A stretch of DNA of 64,000 nt, taken from assembly GCA_903926075.1 (NCBI GenBank), contig CAIYHQ010000050.1, positions 62,001-126,000 of the forward strand, written 5' to 3'. The notes beneath the pieces were generated by a model. That model worked only from the letters and a program-made list of their open reading frames with translations, did not search any database and was not told where the DNA came from. The DNA is from an uncultured Methanomicrobiales archaeon (GTDB lineage: Archaea; Halobacteriota; Methanomicrobia; Methanomicrobiales; Methanospirillaceae). Positions 1 to 8,559 of the stretch are shown one piece after another; positions within the stretch are counted from its first letter, which is position 1, and each line of letters opens with the position of its first letter. Made by a program: the position numbers and the translations under genes.

Positions 1-371
1 CTGTTATCTGCCTCCTGCTTGGATGCCTCTCAATAATATCGGCAGAAAAAATTAATTCAACAAAAATTAACGGGACAAAAATATCGGAAAATTTATTGAT
101 AATTACTAAAAATACCTCGGTAAATAAGATAATTTCCCAAAAAAATGTTACAAATAAGAGTGTAAAAACTAATCAGACGGTAAAATTAAACACAACGAAT
201 ATCAGTATTCAGGCGAGTACGCCAAAAATTCCTAACCGGACACCTCTGGCAAACTTATCAGTTTTAAATTATCCTCCTATAACTCTTACTCCGTCAGGAT
301 GGGAGACATTTAATGGTCTCGCCAAAGGCTGCGATTCAAGCTGCAGCGGGGCATCTGCCATTATATGGTAA
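1..371 (+). CDS. C-terminal part of a secreted protein, cut by the window start
   Basis: The frame is open from base 3 with no start codon before a hydrophobic stretch (VICLLLGCLSIISA), so the N-terminus lies outside the window and this stretch is probably the core of a signal peptide. About 110 residues follow, very rich in Asn, Thr, Lys and Ile, ending in a short Gly/Ser/Cys segment and a TAA at 369-371. A later TTG at 96 exists, but starting there would cut off the signal sequence. It looks like a small exported protein. No known domain was recognised. It converges with purL, five bases away. Confidence 0.55.
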   Translation, partial: VICLLLGCLSIISAEKINSTKINGTKISENLLIITKNTSVNKIISQKNVTNKSVKTNQTVKLNTTNISIQASTPKIPNRTPLANLSVLNYPPITLTPSGWETFNGLAKGCDSSCSGASAIIW

Positions 372-376
372 AAAAA

Positions 377-2476
377 TTATTTTTTCCTTTCCAGAGTTTC
401 TGTAAGCGTTTCAAATGCATGTGTTCTTTCGTCATCATTTATGATAATAGACCGGTTGCCGCACTGGATAAAAAGTGAATCTCCGTCTATAGTCCCGATT
501 ACCTGGTAATCGAGTCCTTTAAGGTTTGATTCATTTGAAAAAGCCACAAGAAAACGGCCATATGTCTCTGAAAAGAGGTTCGTCACTGCGTCGCCTTCAA
601 GTTTAACCCTGGCATGCGGGGTAAGCTCTGCAAGGCCTGCAAGCAGGCCCCCTTGCGAGAGGTCTGTAACCGAGCCGACAAAAGTTGAATTCACGTAATC
701 ATGTATTTTCTGTAGGCAGGATACGTCAGGGACAGTAGGAGGAGCAGCGCCGCCACAACCTGTTATTGTGTCGATTACAGACCCGCCGAAGTGTTCTCCT
801 GTAACTCCGACAAGAGCTATTTCAGAACCTTCTTCAGGCACTTTATGCTGTAAAATGTCGCCCTTACCTAGAATTCCTATTGATGGCGTTGGGAGAATTG
901 TGGTATTGAACTCATCACTTTCATTATAGAGTGAGACATTTCCCCCTACGACCGGGGTTTCAAGTTTTCTTGCCATCGTGCCCATTCCTAAAACCGATTC
1001 TTCAATCTGCCATGCTATATCCGGGTGCATGGGACTAGCAAAGTTGAGACAATTGACAATACAGAGTGGTTTAGCCCCTACACAGGCAAGATTTGCTGCG
1101 TTTTCATAAACTGTATTTTCAGTTCCTGGACGCGGAGCAAGATATATGTGCCTGGGGTTACAGCCACAGGAAAGTGCCAGCATCTCACCTCCAAGTCTCA
1201 ATAAAGCTGCATCATGGGCAATGCTGATCGTTCTTAACTGGACATCATGATCGTACTGGGTAAAGACCCAGTCCTTTCCTGCAACTTCTGGATGTGATAA
1301 GACATTCAATGCCAACTCTTTAAGGTCCATCTGGACGGGAGAATACGGTTTCTCCGGAAAATATGGCGTTTTTACCCACTCACATGGAGGAGCACCGTCT
1401 ACAAGAAGGTCAAGAGGAAGATTGCAGACTATCTCACCATTTAAATAGATCCGGTAATAAGGTTCAGTAATAACTTTCCCGATATCTGACCACATCAGGT
1501 CATATTTTTCGGCAATTTTTCCGATTAAATTGACGTCAGAGGGGCTTACTTCAACAAGCATGCGTTCCTGTGATTCAGAAAGCATTATCTCGACTTCATT
1601 CATTCCGGTTTCACGCATGTGGACGCGGTCAGCATGAAATTCTCCCCCGAGTTCCCCGCACATCTCACTTGATGCACCTGCGAGCCCTGCTGCCCCAAGA
1701 TCACGGCATGCAAGTAACTTTCCGGTCTCTGCCATCTCAAGGATAGCTTCAATAAGTAATTTCTCTGTATATGGGTCTCCAATCTGCACACTGGGCCGGT
1801 CTTCAGCCTCCGACTCCTCTGAAAGGTCCCTTGATGCAAATGAAGCACCACCTAGTCCGTCCCTTCCTGTCCTTGAACCGATAAGTACAAGGTGGTTTCC
1901 GGCTTTTTTTACCCTCGCAGTAAGGAAGCGGCCCGGAGATACGGTCCCCACACAGACAACATTCACTAAAGGGTTCCCCTTGTAAGAGTTATCAAAAACG
2001 AGGTCCCCCCGTACTACAGGCACACCGATACAGTTCCCATACCCCCCGATTCCGGCTACCACATGTTCAAGGAGATAACGGTTCTTCTCTTCATTGAGAT
2101 TGCCGAAGTAAAGGGGGTCCATAAGGGCTATCGGACGAGCTCCCATTGACAGGACATCCCTGACAATTCCCCCCACACCGGTTGCAGCACCGTCATGCGG
2201 GTCAACATAACTCGGATGGTTGTGACTTTCCATTCCCACTGCGAGCGAAATGGTGTCACTGAACCTGACTATGGCAGCATCATCTCCTGGTCCGAGAATT
2301 ACTCCTGGGCCTGTTGTGGGCAGTGTCCTTAGCAGGTGACGCGTTGAGCGATAACTGCAATGCTCACTCCAGATATTTTCAAAGCAGGCAGATTCCAGCG
2401 GAGTAGGTTTCCTGCCGAGAGCAGCAAATATCGCTCCCTGGTCTTCGGGGGATAACATGGAAGAAAGGTCATTCAT
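377..2476 (-). CDS. purL: Phosphoribosylformylglycinamidine synthase subunit PurL
   Basis: This is the large synthetase subunit of the FGAM synthase complex (with PurQ and PurS), which converts FGAR to FGAM with ATP in purine synthesis. At 699 residues it is the small PurL type, without a fused glutaminase. Visible motifs are [10 protein letters not shown] near residue 36 (His39 in the conserved active-site position), the GPGDDAA and ESHNHPS motifs of the first AIRS-like half, DLGAAGL in the middle, and [10 protein letters not shown] in the second half. No purQ or purS is adjacent. It is divergent from the aIF2-beta gene, with 85 bases between the start codons. Confidence 0.95.
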   Translation of the reverse strand: MNDLSSMLSPEDQGAIFAALGRKPTPLESACFENIWSEHCSYRSTRHLLRTLPTTGPGVILGPGDDAAIVRFSDTISLAVGMESHNHPSYVDPHDGAATGVGGIVRDVLSMGARPIALMDPLYFGNLNEEKNRYLLEHVVAGIGGYGNCIGVPVVRGDLVFDNSYKGNPLVNVVCVGTVSPGRFLTARVKKAGNHLVLIGSRTGRDGLGGASFASRDLSEESEAEDRPSVQIGDPYTEKLLIEAILEMAETGKLLACRDLGAAGLAGASSEMCGELGGEFHADRVHMRETGMNEVEIMLSESQERMLVEVSPSDVNLIGKIAEKYDLMWSDIGKVITEPYYRIYLNGEIVCNLPLDLLVDGAPPCEWVKTPYFPEKPYSPVQMDLKELALNVLSHPEVAGKDWVFTQYDHDVQLRTISIAHDAALLRLGGEMLALSCGCNPRHIYLAPRPGTENTVYENAANLACVGAKPLCIVNCLNFASPMHPDIAWQIEESVLGMGTMARKLETPVVGGNVSLYNESDEFNTTILPTPSIGILGKGDILQHKVPEEGSEIALVGVTGEHFGGSVIDTITGCGGAAPPTVPDVSCLQKIHDYVNSTFVGSVTDLSQGGLLAGLAELTPHARVKLEGDAVTNLFSETYGRFLVAFSNESNLKGLDYQVIGTIDGDSLFIQCGNRSIIINDDERTHAFETLTETLERKK

Positions 2477-2561
2477 AGTGATTAATAAATATCCTGCTTT
2501 TTGTTACAGAAACTTGCAGTCTCGAGTGGCTTTTTCTCCATTCCCGATCAACGTTAACCCT

Positions 2562-3173
2562 ATGACTGAATCATATGAGTCGCTTCTCCACAAAGCCTAT
2601 GCAAATGTGGGCGAGATCACTGAAGCGCAGGACCGACTTGTAGTGCCGGAGGTGAAGGGGTATATAGAGGGCAAAACCACAGTTTTTGAAAATTTTTCCG
2701 AAATAGCAAGTATTACCCGCCGTGACCCGGATCATCTGATGAAAACAATGCTGGGTGAACTCGGTACAGCTGGAAAGATCGACGGCAACAGGGCCATATT
2801 CAACGGGAAATTTGAGATTCACCTTATTAATTCGCTTGTCAGGAATTATATCGACGATTATGTCATATGCTCCGAGTGCGGAAAACCGGACACACGTCTC
2901 GTTAAGGACGACCGTGTCCTGCTCTTACGCTGTGAAGCCTGTGGTGGTCACAGGCCGGTAAGAAAAAGAAGGGCAAGAACAGAGCCGGTATCTTCTACTC
3001 CAGAGCAGGGCCAGATAATTGATATCGAAATTGAATCACTCAGTAGAAGAGGGGATGGAGTCGGAAAAATTGGACGTTACATTGTATATGTCGCAGGTGC
3101 CAAGCCAGGTCAGACCATTAAGGTGCGTATAACGAAGGTTGCAGGACAGGTCGTGTTTACAGAGAGAGCGTGA
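2562..3173 (+). CDS. Translation initiation factor aIF2 subunit beta with a C-terminal TRAM domain
   Basis: Beta subunit of the heterotrimeric factor that delivers initiator tRNA to the small ribosomal subunit. The 203-residue protein has the aIF2-beta core (about residues 1-105), a four-Cys zinc ribbon (CSECG ... CEACGG) to about residue 130, a basic linker, and a TRAM RNA-binding domain (GQIIDIEIE through the C-terminus, about 145-203). The TRAM fusion is known in methanogens of this lineage. The frame extends upstream to 2457, but that extension overlaps purL on the other strand and lacks family similarity. The ATG at 2562 gives the usual MTESYESLL-type N-terminus. Confidence 0.92.
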   Translation: MTESYESLLHKAYANVGEITEAQDRLVVPEVKGYIEGKTTVFENFSEIASITRRDPDHLMKTMLGELGTAGKIDGNRAIFNGKFEIHLINSLVRNYIDDYVICSECGKPDTRLVKDDRVLLLRCEACGGHRPVRKRRARTEPVSSTPEQGQIIDIEIESLSRRGDGVGKIGRYIVYVAGAKPGQTIKVRITKVAGQVVFTERA

Positions 3174-3311
3174 AAAACTAAAACTGATTGCATCTTTGAA
3201 CTGGTTTAAAAACAGTTAAAATATATTTTTTCTTTTAAGAATAAAGTATATACAATAAATCTTTTTAATATCCTATTTTAGCGAAAATAACCATGAAATT
3301 ATACTGGATAA

Positions 3312-3587
3312 CTATTTTAAGTCCTTAACTATATTTTTCATTATCGTATCACAATACTTTCCGATATGCGTACAAGCTTCATCAATAACTTTTAGGGGTT
3401 CTTTCCCTCCTTTTGTTGTTACAAGTAGTTCAGGGTCCGAAAATTCAAATTCCAGTCTGTATTTAGCCACATCTACTGCAGGATCCTGCAGGATTTCTGT
3501 CACAAGAGCATTTATAAAAGTGTGCCCCTCTCCTTCGAGGAGCATCCGCACTTTCCTGTCTGTATGTTCGAGGATCTTAATATTCAT
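3312..3587 (-). CDS. rpoL: DNA-directed RNA polymerase subunit L
   Basis: Small assembly-platform subunit of archaeal RNA polymerase, homologous to eukaryotic RPB11; it pairs with subunit D. The 91-residue length and the GEGHTF-x-NAL segment near the N-terminus (the conserved dimerisation motif of the RPB11/AC19 family) identify it. A purine-rich AAGGTAGGGAAAG precedes the ATG as a ribosome-binding site. It stands alone, downstream of the MBL hydrolase gene, with an AT-rich 138-base gap separating it from the convergent aIF2-beta gene. Confidence 0.93.
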   Translation of the reverse strand: MNIKILEHTDRKVRMLLEGEGHTFINALVTEILQDPAVDVAKYRLEFEFSDPELLVTTKGGKEPLKVIDEACTHIGKYCDTIMKNIVKDLK

Positions 3588-3630
3588 CTTTCCCTACCTT
3601 ATACGCGTTCAAACTACTTAGTCCTTCTTC

Positions 3631-4353
3631 TTATAGAAAATTAAATGTCTCACCGTCACGTCCTATATAGGGGTAATCCCACGGGATCTGATGGCTCATA
3701 TGGATACAGCGGAAGTCTGCGGGTGCAAGTTTTTTCGTTAGATCAAGTGCTTCTGCATAATTCATATGCTTGTATACTGAATACCCGGGCGGGTTAAGTG
3801 CATCAACAAGGAGGAGATCAACACCGGTAATTAATCTAAGTGAATCTTCCGGAATATCCGCACGCGTGTCGGATGTATACCCGATTGCTTTTGTCCCTGA
3901 TTCTATCCTCACGCCATATGAGGGAACAGGTGGATGGTTTACAGGGAAGAGTGTAATTGTAAGCCCAAATAGTGAAAACGGTAAAAATGGCTCGATTATC
4001 TCTTTTTTATTTATAAGAAAACGAAAAATGCTTCCACAATAGTCCATGACCTCTTTTTCTGCATATACAGTCGGCACTTTCTGAACCCTGTAAAAGTCAC
4101 CAAATCCCATAAAATGGTCATAATGTCCATGTGTCCATATAAGTGCATCAATATGGGGAGAGCCTGAATGCAGGAGCTGGGTCCGAAGGTCGGGTGAGGA
4201 ATCGATGAGGAGGTTTTTTCCCTCATTCTCGATTAGAACTGATGTCCTTAAACGCTCAACCTTATTTTCCGACGCAAAACTACATTGGGCACAACTGCAC
4301 CCTATTTTTGGAGTCCCTGTGGCATCTCCGGTCCCGAGGAGTGTGACCTTCAT
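3631..4353 (-). CDS. PhnP-like metallo-beta-lactamase-fold hydrolase
   Basis: A 240-residue MBL-fold enzyme. The metal-binding motif THGHYDH places His75, His77, Asp79 and His80. An N-terminal Cys cluster (Cys19, Cys21, Cys24 in GCSCAQC) resembles the structural zinc site of the phosphodiesterase PhnP, so a cyclic-phosphate or phosphodiester substrate is plausible. The true substrate is unknown and no phosphonate genes are nearby. Its start codon directly abuts the stop codon of the upstream AAA ATPase gene, so the two are almost certainly co-transcribed and translationally coupled. Confidence 0.85.
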   Translation of the reverse strand: MKVTLLGTGDATGTPKIGCSCAQCSFASENKVERLRTSVLIENEGKNLLIDSSPDLRTQLLHSGSPHIDALIWTHGHYDHFMGFGDFYRVQKVPTVYAEKEVMDYCGSIFRFLINKKEIIEPFLPFSLFGLTITLFPVNHPPVPSYGVRIESGTKAIGYTSDTRADIPEDSLRLITGVDLLLVDALNPPGYSVYKHMNYAEALDLTKKLAPADFRCIHMSHQIPWDYPYIGRDGETFNFL

Positions 4354-5625
4354 CTAAATCCATTTCATATGCCGTACATCACTGCGGCTTTTTATGGAAT
4401 GTAGCCCTGTTTCAAAATCCTTCTGTACGAGTGATTCACGCTTATCCATGAGGGCATTCATTATAGCTTCCTTGACAAGCATGCGGAGGTCTGCACCTGA
4501 CAGCCCCTCAGTATTCGCAGCAAGTGCATTGAGATCTGCTGAAAATGTAAGTGTCTTGACAACAGAGTTGATTATTGCTTCCCGCATTAAGATGTCAGGG
4601 AGTTCGAACGGGACTATCTCATCAAAACGCCGCCAGGCAGCCTCGTCAAGGAGCTGAGGGTGATTCGTCGCAGCGATTAGAAGGACTCCGTTTTTTACAA
4701 GAGAGACCTGGTCTATATTCTTGAGGAGAGAGTTTACAGCCCTCTTCATCGCACCATGGTCATCAGTAACCCTGCTCTTTGCAACAAAATCGAATTCGTC
4801 GATAAAAAGAATACTAGGAGATAACTTCTTTGCAAAATCAAAGATCCTGTCAATATTCTTTGAGGTCTCGCCAAGGTACTGGGAGGTTATCATCGATAGT
4901 CTGACTTCGAGCAGGGGTAGATGAAGTTCCTTTGAAAGTGCAAGCGCAAGAGAGGTTTTTCCTGTGCCCGGAGGCCCGACAAAGAGAAGTTTCCCCACTT
5001 CATGTATGCGGTGTTTTTTTAGGAAATCCCTGTTCTCCTGCGCAATATGGACTTTCTTAATGATGTCTTTCTGTTCTTGTGTGCAGATAAGGTCCTCAAG
5101 GGACGATTCAACCTCTTCAGGAGCCGAGACAATTATAAGGTCAAGTCCGGAACGGAGTCGCTCATCATCTTCAAGAGCCCTGGCTATGCGCGCATCAAGG
5201 TGCTGGCGCGTATCCTCAAACTTCGGGTTGCTCTTCTTAGCATTTTCATATTCATGAAAGTTTTTATCAGTCTTCTCAAGGTAATATGCGATCGAAGGGT
5301 TTTTCATGATATATGGCAGCCCATCATTCTTTCTGAACCATTGCACTGCAAGGTCCAGGTTTGTAAGGTGAAGCCTGTGTCCGAACTCCTCGTACCTGAT
5401 AAGTGGATGGCGGTTAACGCGCTCGTGGATATCAGATATCCCAAGCACTCTTCCTATGATACTTTCACTAACGACTACCGGCCGCTTCACTTCACCACTT
5501 CCGTTGTGTGAGAATAACTCGCGGCAACGCGGAGTTAGATCATTTGTCACAAGTTCTGTGTTTGTATTGAAAATTTCAGCGGATAACAGAAGTTCAACTA
5601 TAACGAGGGATATCTCATCTGGCAT
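4354..5625 (-). CDS. AAA-family ATPase, single AAA module, unknown client
   Basis: A 423-residue protein with an N-terminal region of about 190 residues that I do not recognise, then one AAA module: Walker A GPPGTGKTS (about 215), pore-loop region around residue 245, Walker B ILFIDEFD (about 275, with DEFD where DEID is common), sensor 1 AATNHP and an RRFDE arginine-finger segment. The C-terminal lid (SGADLRMLVKEA) is typical of classic AAA proteins such as Cdc48, PAN and spastin. It is the promoter-proximal partner of the MBL hydrolase gene and follows two M24 peptidase genes by 44 bases. A remodelling or protein-quality role is inferred only from the fold and neighbours. Confidence 0.85.
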   Translation of the reverse strand: MPDEISLVIVELLLSAEIFNTNTELVTNDLTPRCRELFSHNGSGEVKRPVVVSESIIGRVLGISDIHERVNRHPLIRYEEFGHRLHLTNLDLAVQWFRKNDGLPYIMKNPSIAYYLEKTDKNFHEYENAKKSNPKFEDTRQHLDARIARALEDDERLRSGLDLIIVSAPEEVESSLEDLICTQEQKDIIKKVHIAQENRDFLKKHRIHEVGKLLFVGPPGTGKTSLALALSKELHLPLLEVRLSMITSQYLGETSKNIDRIFDFAKKLSPSILFIDEFDFVAKSRVTDDHGAMKRAVNSLLKNIDQVSLVKNGVLLIAATNHPQLLDEAAWRRFDEIVPFELPDILMREAIINSVVKTLTFSADLNALAANTEGLSGADLRMLVKEAIMNALMDKRESLVQKDFETGLHSIKSRSDVRHMKWI

Positions 5626-5669
5626 GTCTGTAACCGTAAATCTTTGGCAGAGAGAGGGATAAGACTTGC

Positions 5670-6545
5670 TTATCGTGTGGTAACAATGCAGCCGTCTGAC
5701 GTAACAATAAGAGTATGCTCATGCTGCGACACAAGGGAACCAGGAGCGTCTGAGAGGACCGGGTAACCTCGTATTACTCTCTCACGCATAAGAGCAGCAA
5801 GCCCTAGATCTGCTTTATTGTATTGGATTGCGCGCCTGCAAAAAGGAAGCCCTTTCCTTTCTTTTATCTCGTCCATAACTTTTCTTGCATTAGGATGTCT
5901 CACCGGTCTTTCTCTAATCTGGGAAAATATTTCACAGCGTGATTTTTCACTGACGATTCCTGTGCCGGTAGTCGCAAAAGGTTCAATCGCAAATATCATC
6001 CCTTCTTCGAGCACCGGCCCACCCGGATGGGATATGTTAGGTATCGATGGAGGGTTGTGAACTGAAAACCGGCCAAGACCATGTCCGGTAAGATTGCTTA
6101 TAGGTTTATATCCATATTTTCCAATCGCAGACTGAATTGCAGCTCCGATTTTTCCGACATTTATTCCGGGTCGCACCGACCTTATGGCAGATTCCAGTGC
6201 CTCCTCAGATGCCTTTAACAGAGAACCATTATTCCCAAGGTCAATCGTTGTTGCTGTGTCTGCTATGAAACCGTTTAAGTGCACTCCCAGGTCAACCTTA
6301 ACCACATCGCAGGGCAAAAATACCCGGTCATCATTGATTGAGGCAGTATCGTGGGCAGCATCTTCATTTATTGAGACATTCAGTGGAAAAGCTAGTCCCA
6401 TCCCCTCTTCTGCCACAAGGTTTTCAATGGTAATAACAAATTCAAGGTAGGACTCTCCGGGTTTTACGAGGGTTCCTGCCTCTTTCAAAATCTTTGCAGC
6501 CACACTGCCTGAATTTATATAACTTTCAAATTCTTCATCATTCAC
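5670..6545 (-). CDS. map: Methionine aminopeptidase, type II
   Basis: Removes the initiator methionine from nascent proteins. The 291 residues follow the archaeal type II pattern: metal ligands in VDLGVHLNGFIADTATT (two Asp), HGLGRFSVH (His), FAIEPF (Glu) and the C-terminal HEHTLIV (Glu), with the helical insert between the last two that marks type II enzymes. The gene start overlaps the end of the upstream M24 peptidase gene by four bases (ATGA), so the two are translationally coupled. Confidence 0.94.
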   Translation of the reverse strand: MNDEEFESYINSGSVAAKILKEAGTLVKPGESYLEFVITIENLVAEEGMGLAFPLNVSINEDAAHDTASINDDRVFLPCDVVKVDLGVHLNGFIADTATTIDLGNNGSLLKASEEALESAIRSVRPGINVGKIGAAIQSAIGKYGYKPISNLTGHGLGRFSVHNPPSIPNISHPGGPVLEEGMIFAIEPFATTGTGIVSEKSRCEIFSQIRERPVRHPNARKVMDEIKERKGLPFCRRAIQYNKADLGLAALMRERVIRGYPVLSDAPGSLVSQHEHTLIVTSDGCIVTTR

Positions 6546-7669
6546 AGGATAAGCTCCTCTGGATATCTTGTGATGTTAATAAAACCGTCTGCAGTTATCA
6601 AACCCATATTTTCTAGTCTGACTCCTCCGACAGAGTTAAAGTAAAGGCCTGGTTCAATTGTGATTACATTACCCGAAGAGAGGACTCCTCCACTTGGCCC
6701 GACTGTGGGGGGTTCATGGACTTCAAGTCCAATTCCATGGCCGGTATTATGGGTAAAACCCTCTTTTCCGGAAGGATATCCAACTTCCCTGAAACTATCC
6801 ACTACAACAGAATGGACTTCTGAACCGGTTACTCCGGCCTTTGCAAGGTTCATCGCTTTGGAAGCTGCATCTTTTACTGCATGCCACATCTCGGTAATTT
6901 CCGGGGCAGGTTCCCCATGCACAACCGTCCTTGTCATATCTGCATAATAACCGGTCGCATCGTCCTGTGGGAATATGTCAATAACTATAGGAGAATCTGA
7001 TAATAAGGGGCCGTTTCCCATCATATGAGGGAGTGCGCTGTCAGGTCCGGATACAACAATCGTATCGCATGCATTGCACCCTCTGTCCAGGAGAACTTTA
7101 TGCATCGCGCTTTTTACCATCCCGGATGTCAGGGGTGCATCATTAAGATACAACCCGCCGTTATGGGGTTTGGAATTTTTTATAAGATTAATTGCAGTAT
7201 CTACCGCTTCTTCTGCGGCTCTTTGTGCTAATGTAATTGAATTCAACTCAGTTTCTGATTTGACTGCACGCAGGCCTGAAACTATCTCTCTATCAACTAT
7301 AACCGGGACTCTCTCAAGAAGTGCGTGGCCAAGTGCGTACGGGAATAATTCTGGGATAAGTACGGGTCCATTTGTAAGTCCTGTAATCATTTTTGCAAGA
7401 GATTCCCAATGATCACACCCTTCTTCAATAATACGGATAAGGCCTGCTTCGTTGCGTGTCATTACCTGGCAGGAAGCCTCTCTCATCGCCCTTTCATACT
7501 CCATCTGGGAAACAATGATAAATCCGGGCTCTTCTTCTCTTCTGATGTAAATAACCGGGTCACTCGTGCGAAACCCGGATAAATAAACAATCTCCGGCGT
7601 AATCCTGGAACCATATGCACAGTATGCACCTGCTCCATGGTCGTGAAGAGCAGCGTCTGAAATTAACAT
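6542..7669 (-). CDS. M24-family peptidase, Xaa-Pro aminopeptidase-like
   Basis: A 375-residue pita-bread-fold peptidase with an N-terminal creatinase-like domain (1-125) and a C-terminal M24 domain. Metal ligands are visible in IDIFPQDDATGYYADMTRT (two Asp), HNTGHGIGLEVHEPP (His), ITIEPGLY (Glu) and VRLENMG (Glu). The likely activity is cleavage of N-terminal Xaa-Pro bonds or of Xaa-Pro dipeptides. It is the first gene of the minus-strand set peptidase, map, AAA ATPase, MBL hydrolase, and is divergent from the small membrane protein gene at 7732. Confidence 0.88.
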   Translation of the reverse strand: MLISDAALHDHGAGAYCAYGSRITPEIVYLSGFRTSDPVIYIRREEEPGFIIVSQMEYERAMREASCQVMTRNEAGLIRIIEEGCDHWESLAKMITGLTNGPVLIPELFPYALGHALLERVPVIVDREIVSGLRAVKSETELNSITLAQRAAEEAVDTAINLIKNSKPHNGGLYLNDAPLTSGMVKSAMHKVLLDRGCNACDTIVVSGPDSALPHMMGNGPLLSDSPIVIDIFPQDDATGYYADMTRTVVHGEPAPEITEMWHAVKDAASKAMNLAKAGVTGSEVHSVVVDSFREVGYPSGKEGFTHNTGHGIGLEVHEPPTVGPSGGVLSSGNVITIEPGLYFNSVGGVRLENMGLITADGFINITRYPEELIL

Positions 7670-7731
7670 GAATAAGAATTATTGGCTTTTCAACCAAAAG
7701 TACTTTTTATTTCACTACTCAGGTATCAGAG

Positions 7732-7959
7732 ATGGATGCTGCATCGCGCGAAGTCTTCAGGTGGAAGTTTTACCACCTTGTAATTGTTCTGAATGTGGTT
7801 ATATTTGCAATAGCCATTGCTGTTGTAACCGCTTTTCTGGCTCCTTTTCCGTTCAGGGTAATTATTCCCCTGGCAGGAGTAATTGTCGGAGCCCTGGCGG
7901 GATTTTACTTTCACAGAAAATACCATGAAGTGAAAATATGGCTGGATGAGAATGCCTGA
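7732..7959 (+). CDS. Small membrane protein with two transmembrane helices
   Basis: A 75-residue protein. A short charged N-terminus is followed by two hydrophobic segments (about residues 16-38 and 43-60) and a basic/acidic tail. The ATG at 7732 gives a compact protein. Upstream ATGs in other frames encode no recognisable sequence. No family was recognised. It lies 23 bases before the wHTH gene and may share its transcript. Confidence 0.65.
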   Translation: MDAASREVFRWKFYHLVIVLNVVIFAIAIAVVTAFLAPFPFRVIIPLAGVIVGALAGFYFHRKYHEVKIWLDENA

Positions 7960-7982
7960 GTGTCAGATAGAGGTTTAATTTC

Positions 7983-8276
7983 GTGCTTCATAAGATGAAA
8001 TCTGAGATAGCGCTCCTGGGACGCCATATCCAGGTCCTGAGGGCAGTCTATGAGCATGGGCCGATAGGGATAATCAAACTCTCTGAGATGCTCTCTCTCC
8101 CTCATCACAGGATCAGGTATTCATTGAGGGTACTTGAACAACTGGGTTATATTCTCGCATCTCCGTCTGGCGCAGTCACTACTGAACGTGCGCATACCCT
8201 CCTTCACTCTCTTAATGAGGACCTTGACGACCTTGTCCACCTTATTGAATCTATCCGGGACAGGAGTAATACATGA
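7983..8276 (+). CDS. Winged-helix transcriptional regulator
   Basis: A 97-residue protein. Residues about 15-70 fold as a winged helix (ILAVYEHGPIG-like first helix, IKLSEMLSLPHHRIRYSLRVLEQLGYI as the recognition region). The start is assigned to GTG 7983 because a GAGGT ribosome-binding site at 7970-7974 is correctly spaced from it and too far from the ATG at 7995. The target is unknown; local regulation of the membrane-protein gene upstream is possible. It precedes two tRNA genes on the same strand. Confidence 0.75.
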   Translation: MLHKMKSEIALLGRHIQVLRAVYEHGPIGIIKLSEMLSLPHHRIRYSLRVLEQLGYILASPSGAVTTERAHTLLHSLNEDLDDLVHLIESIRDRSNT

Positions 8277-8360
8277 TTGAGCCCTCTGTGACATCAGATC
8301 CAGGGTTTTGATAGTTATCTATAAAAAGAGTAAATCCACAAGTTATAAGGCAATTTCTGT

Positions 8361-8433
8361 GCCGCCATAACTCAGTTGGTAGAGTGGCTGGCTGTTAACC
8401 AGCATGTCACAGGTTCGAGTCCTGTTGGCGGCG
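8361..8433 (+). tRNA. tRNA-Asn (GTT)
   Basis: A full cloverleaf is visible: acceptor stem GCCGCCA with TGGCGGC and discriminator G, D-arm CTCA...GAGT, anticodon loop with GTT, and T-arm CAGGTTCGAGTCCTG. No CCA is encoded and no intron is present. It lies 16 bases upstream of the next tRNA. Confidence 0.96.
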
Positions 8434-8449
8434 CTTTTTCTTTCATTGC

Positions 8450-8524
8450 GGGCCTGTAGCTTAGTCCGGTCAGAGCGCCCGGCTCATAACCGGGCGGTCA
8501 TGCGTTCGAATCGCATCAGGCCCA
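8450..8524 (+). tRNA. tRNA with CAT anticodon, probably tRNA-Ile2
   Basis: Acceptor GGGCCTG pairs with CAGGCCC, discriminator A. The anticodon loop carries CAT, so automatic annotation would give Met. It lacks the AGC start of archaeal initiator tRNA. Its anticodon stem (CCCGG/CCGGG) and T-arm (ATGCGTTCGAAYCGCAT) are almost identical to the tRNA-Ile(GAT) at 18491-18564, which favours an AUA-reading tRNA-Ile2 whose wobble C becomes agmatidine. Elongator tRNA-Met remains possible. Confidence 0.93.
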
Positions 8525-8559
8525 TTCTGAACTTTTCATAACTGATATCCTGCGGTCTC

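Noticed and set aside
5047-5511. 154-codon plus-strand frame over the AAA ATPase gene
   Set aside because: Antisense shadow of the AAA domain; no ribosome-binding site or recognisable fold.
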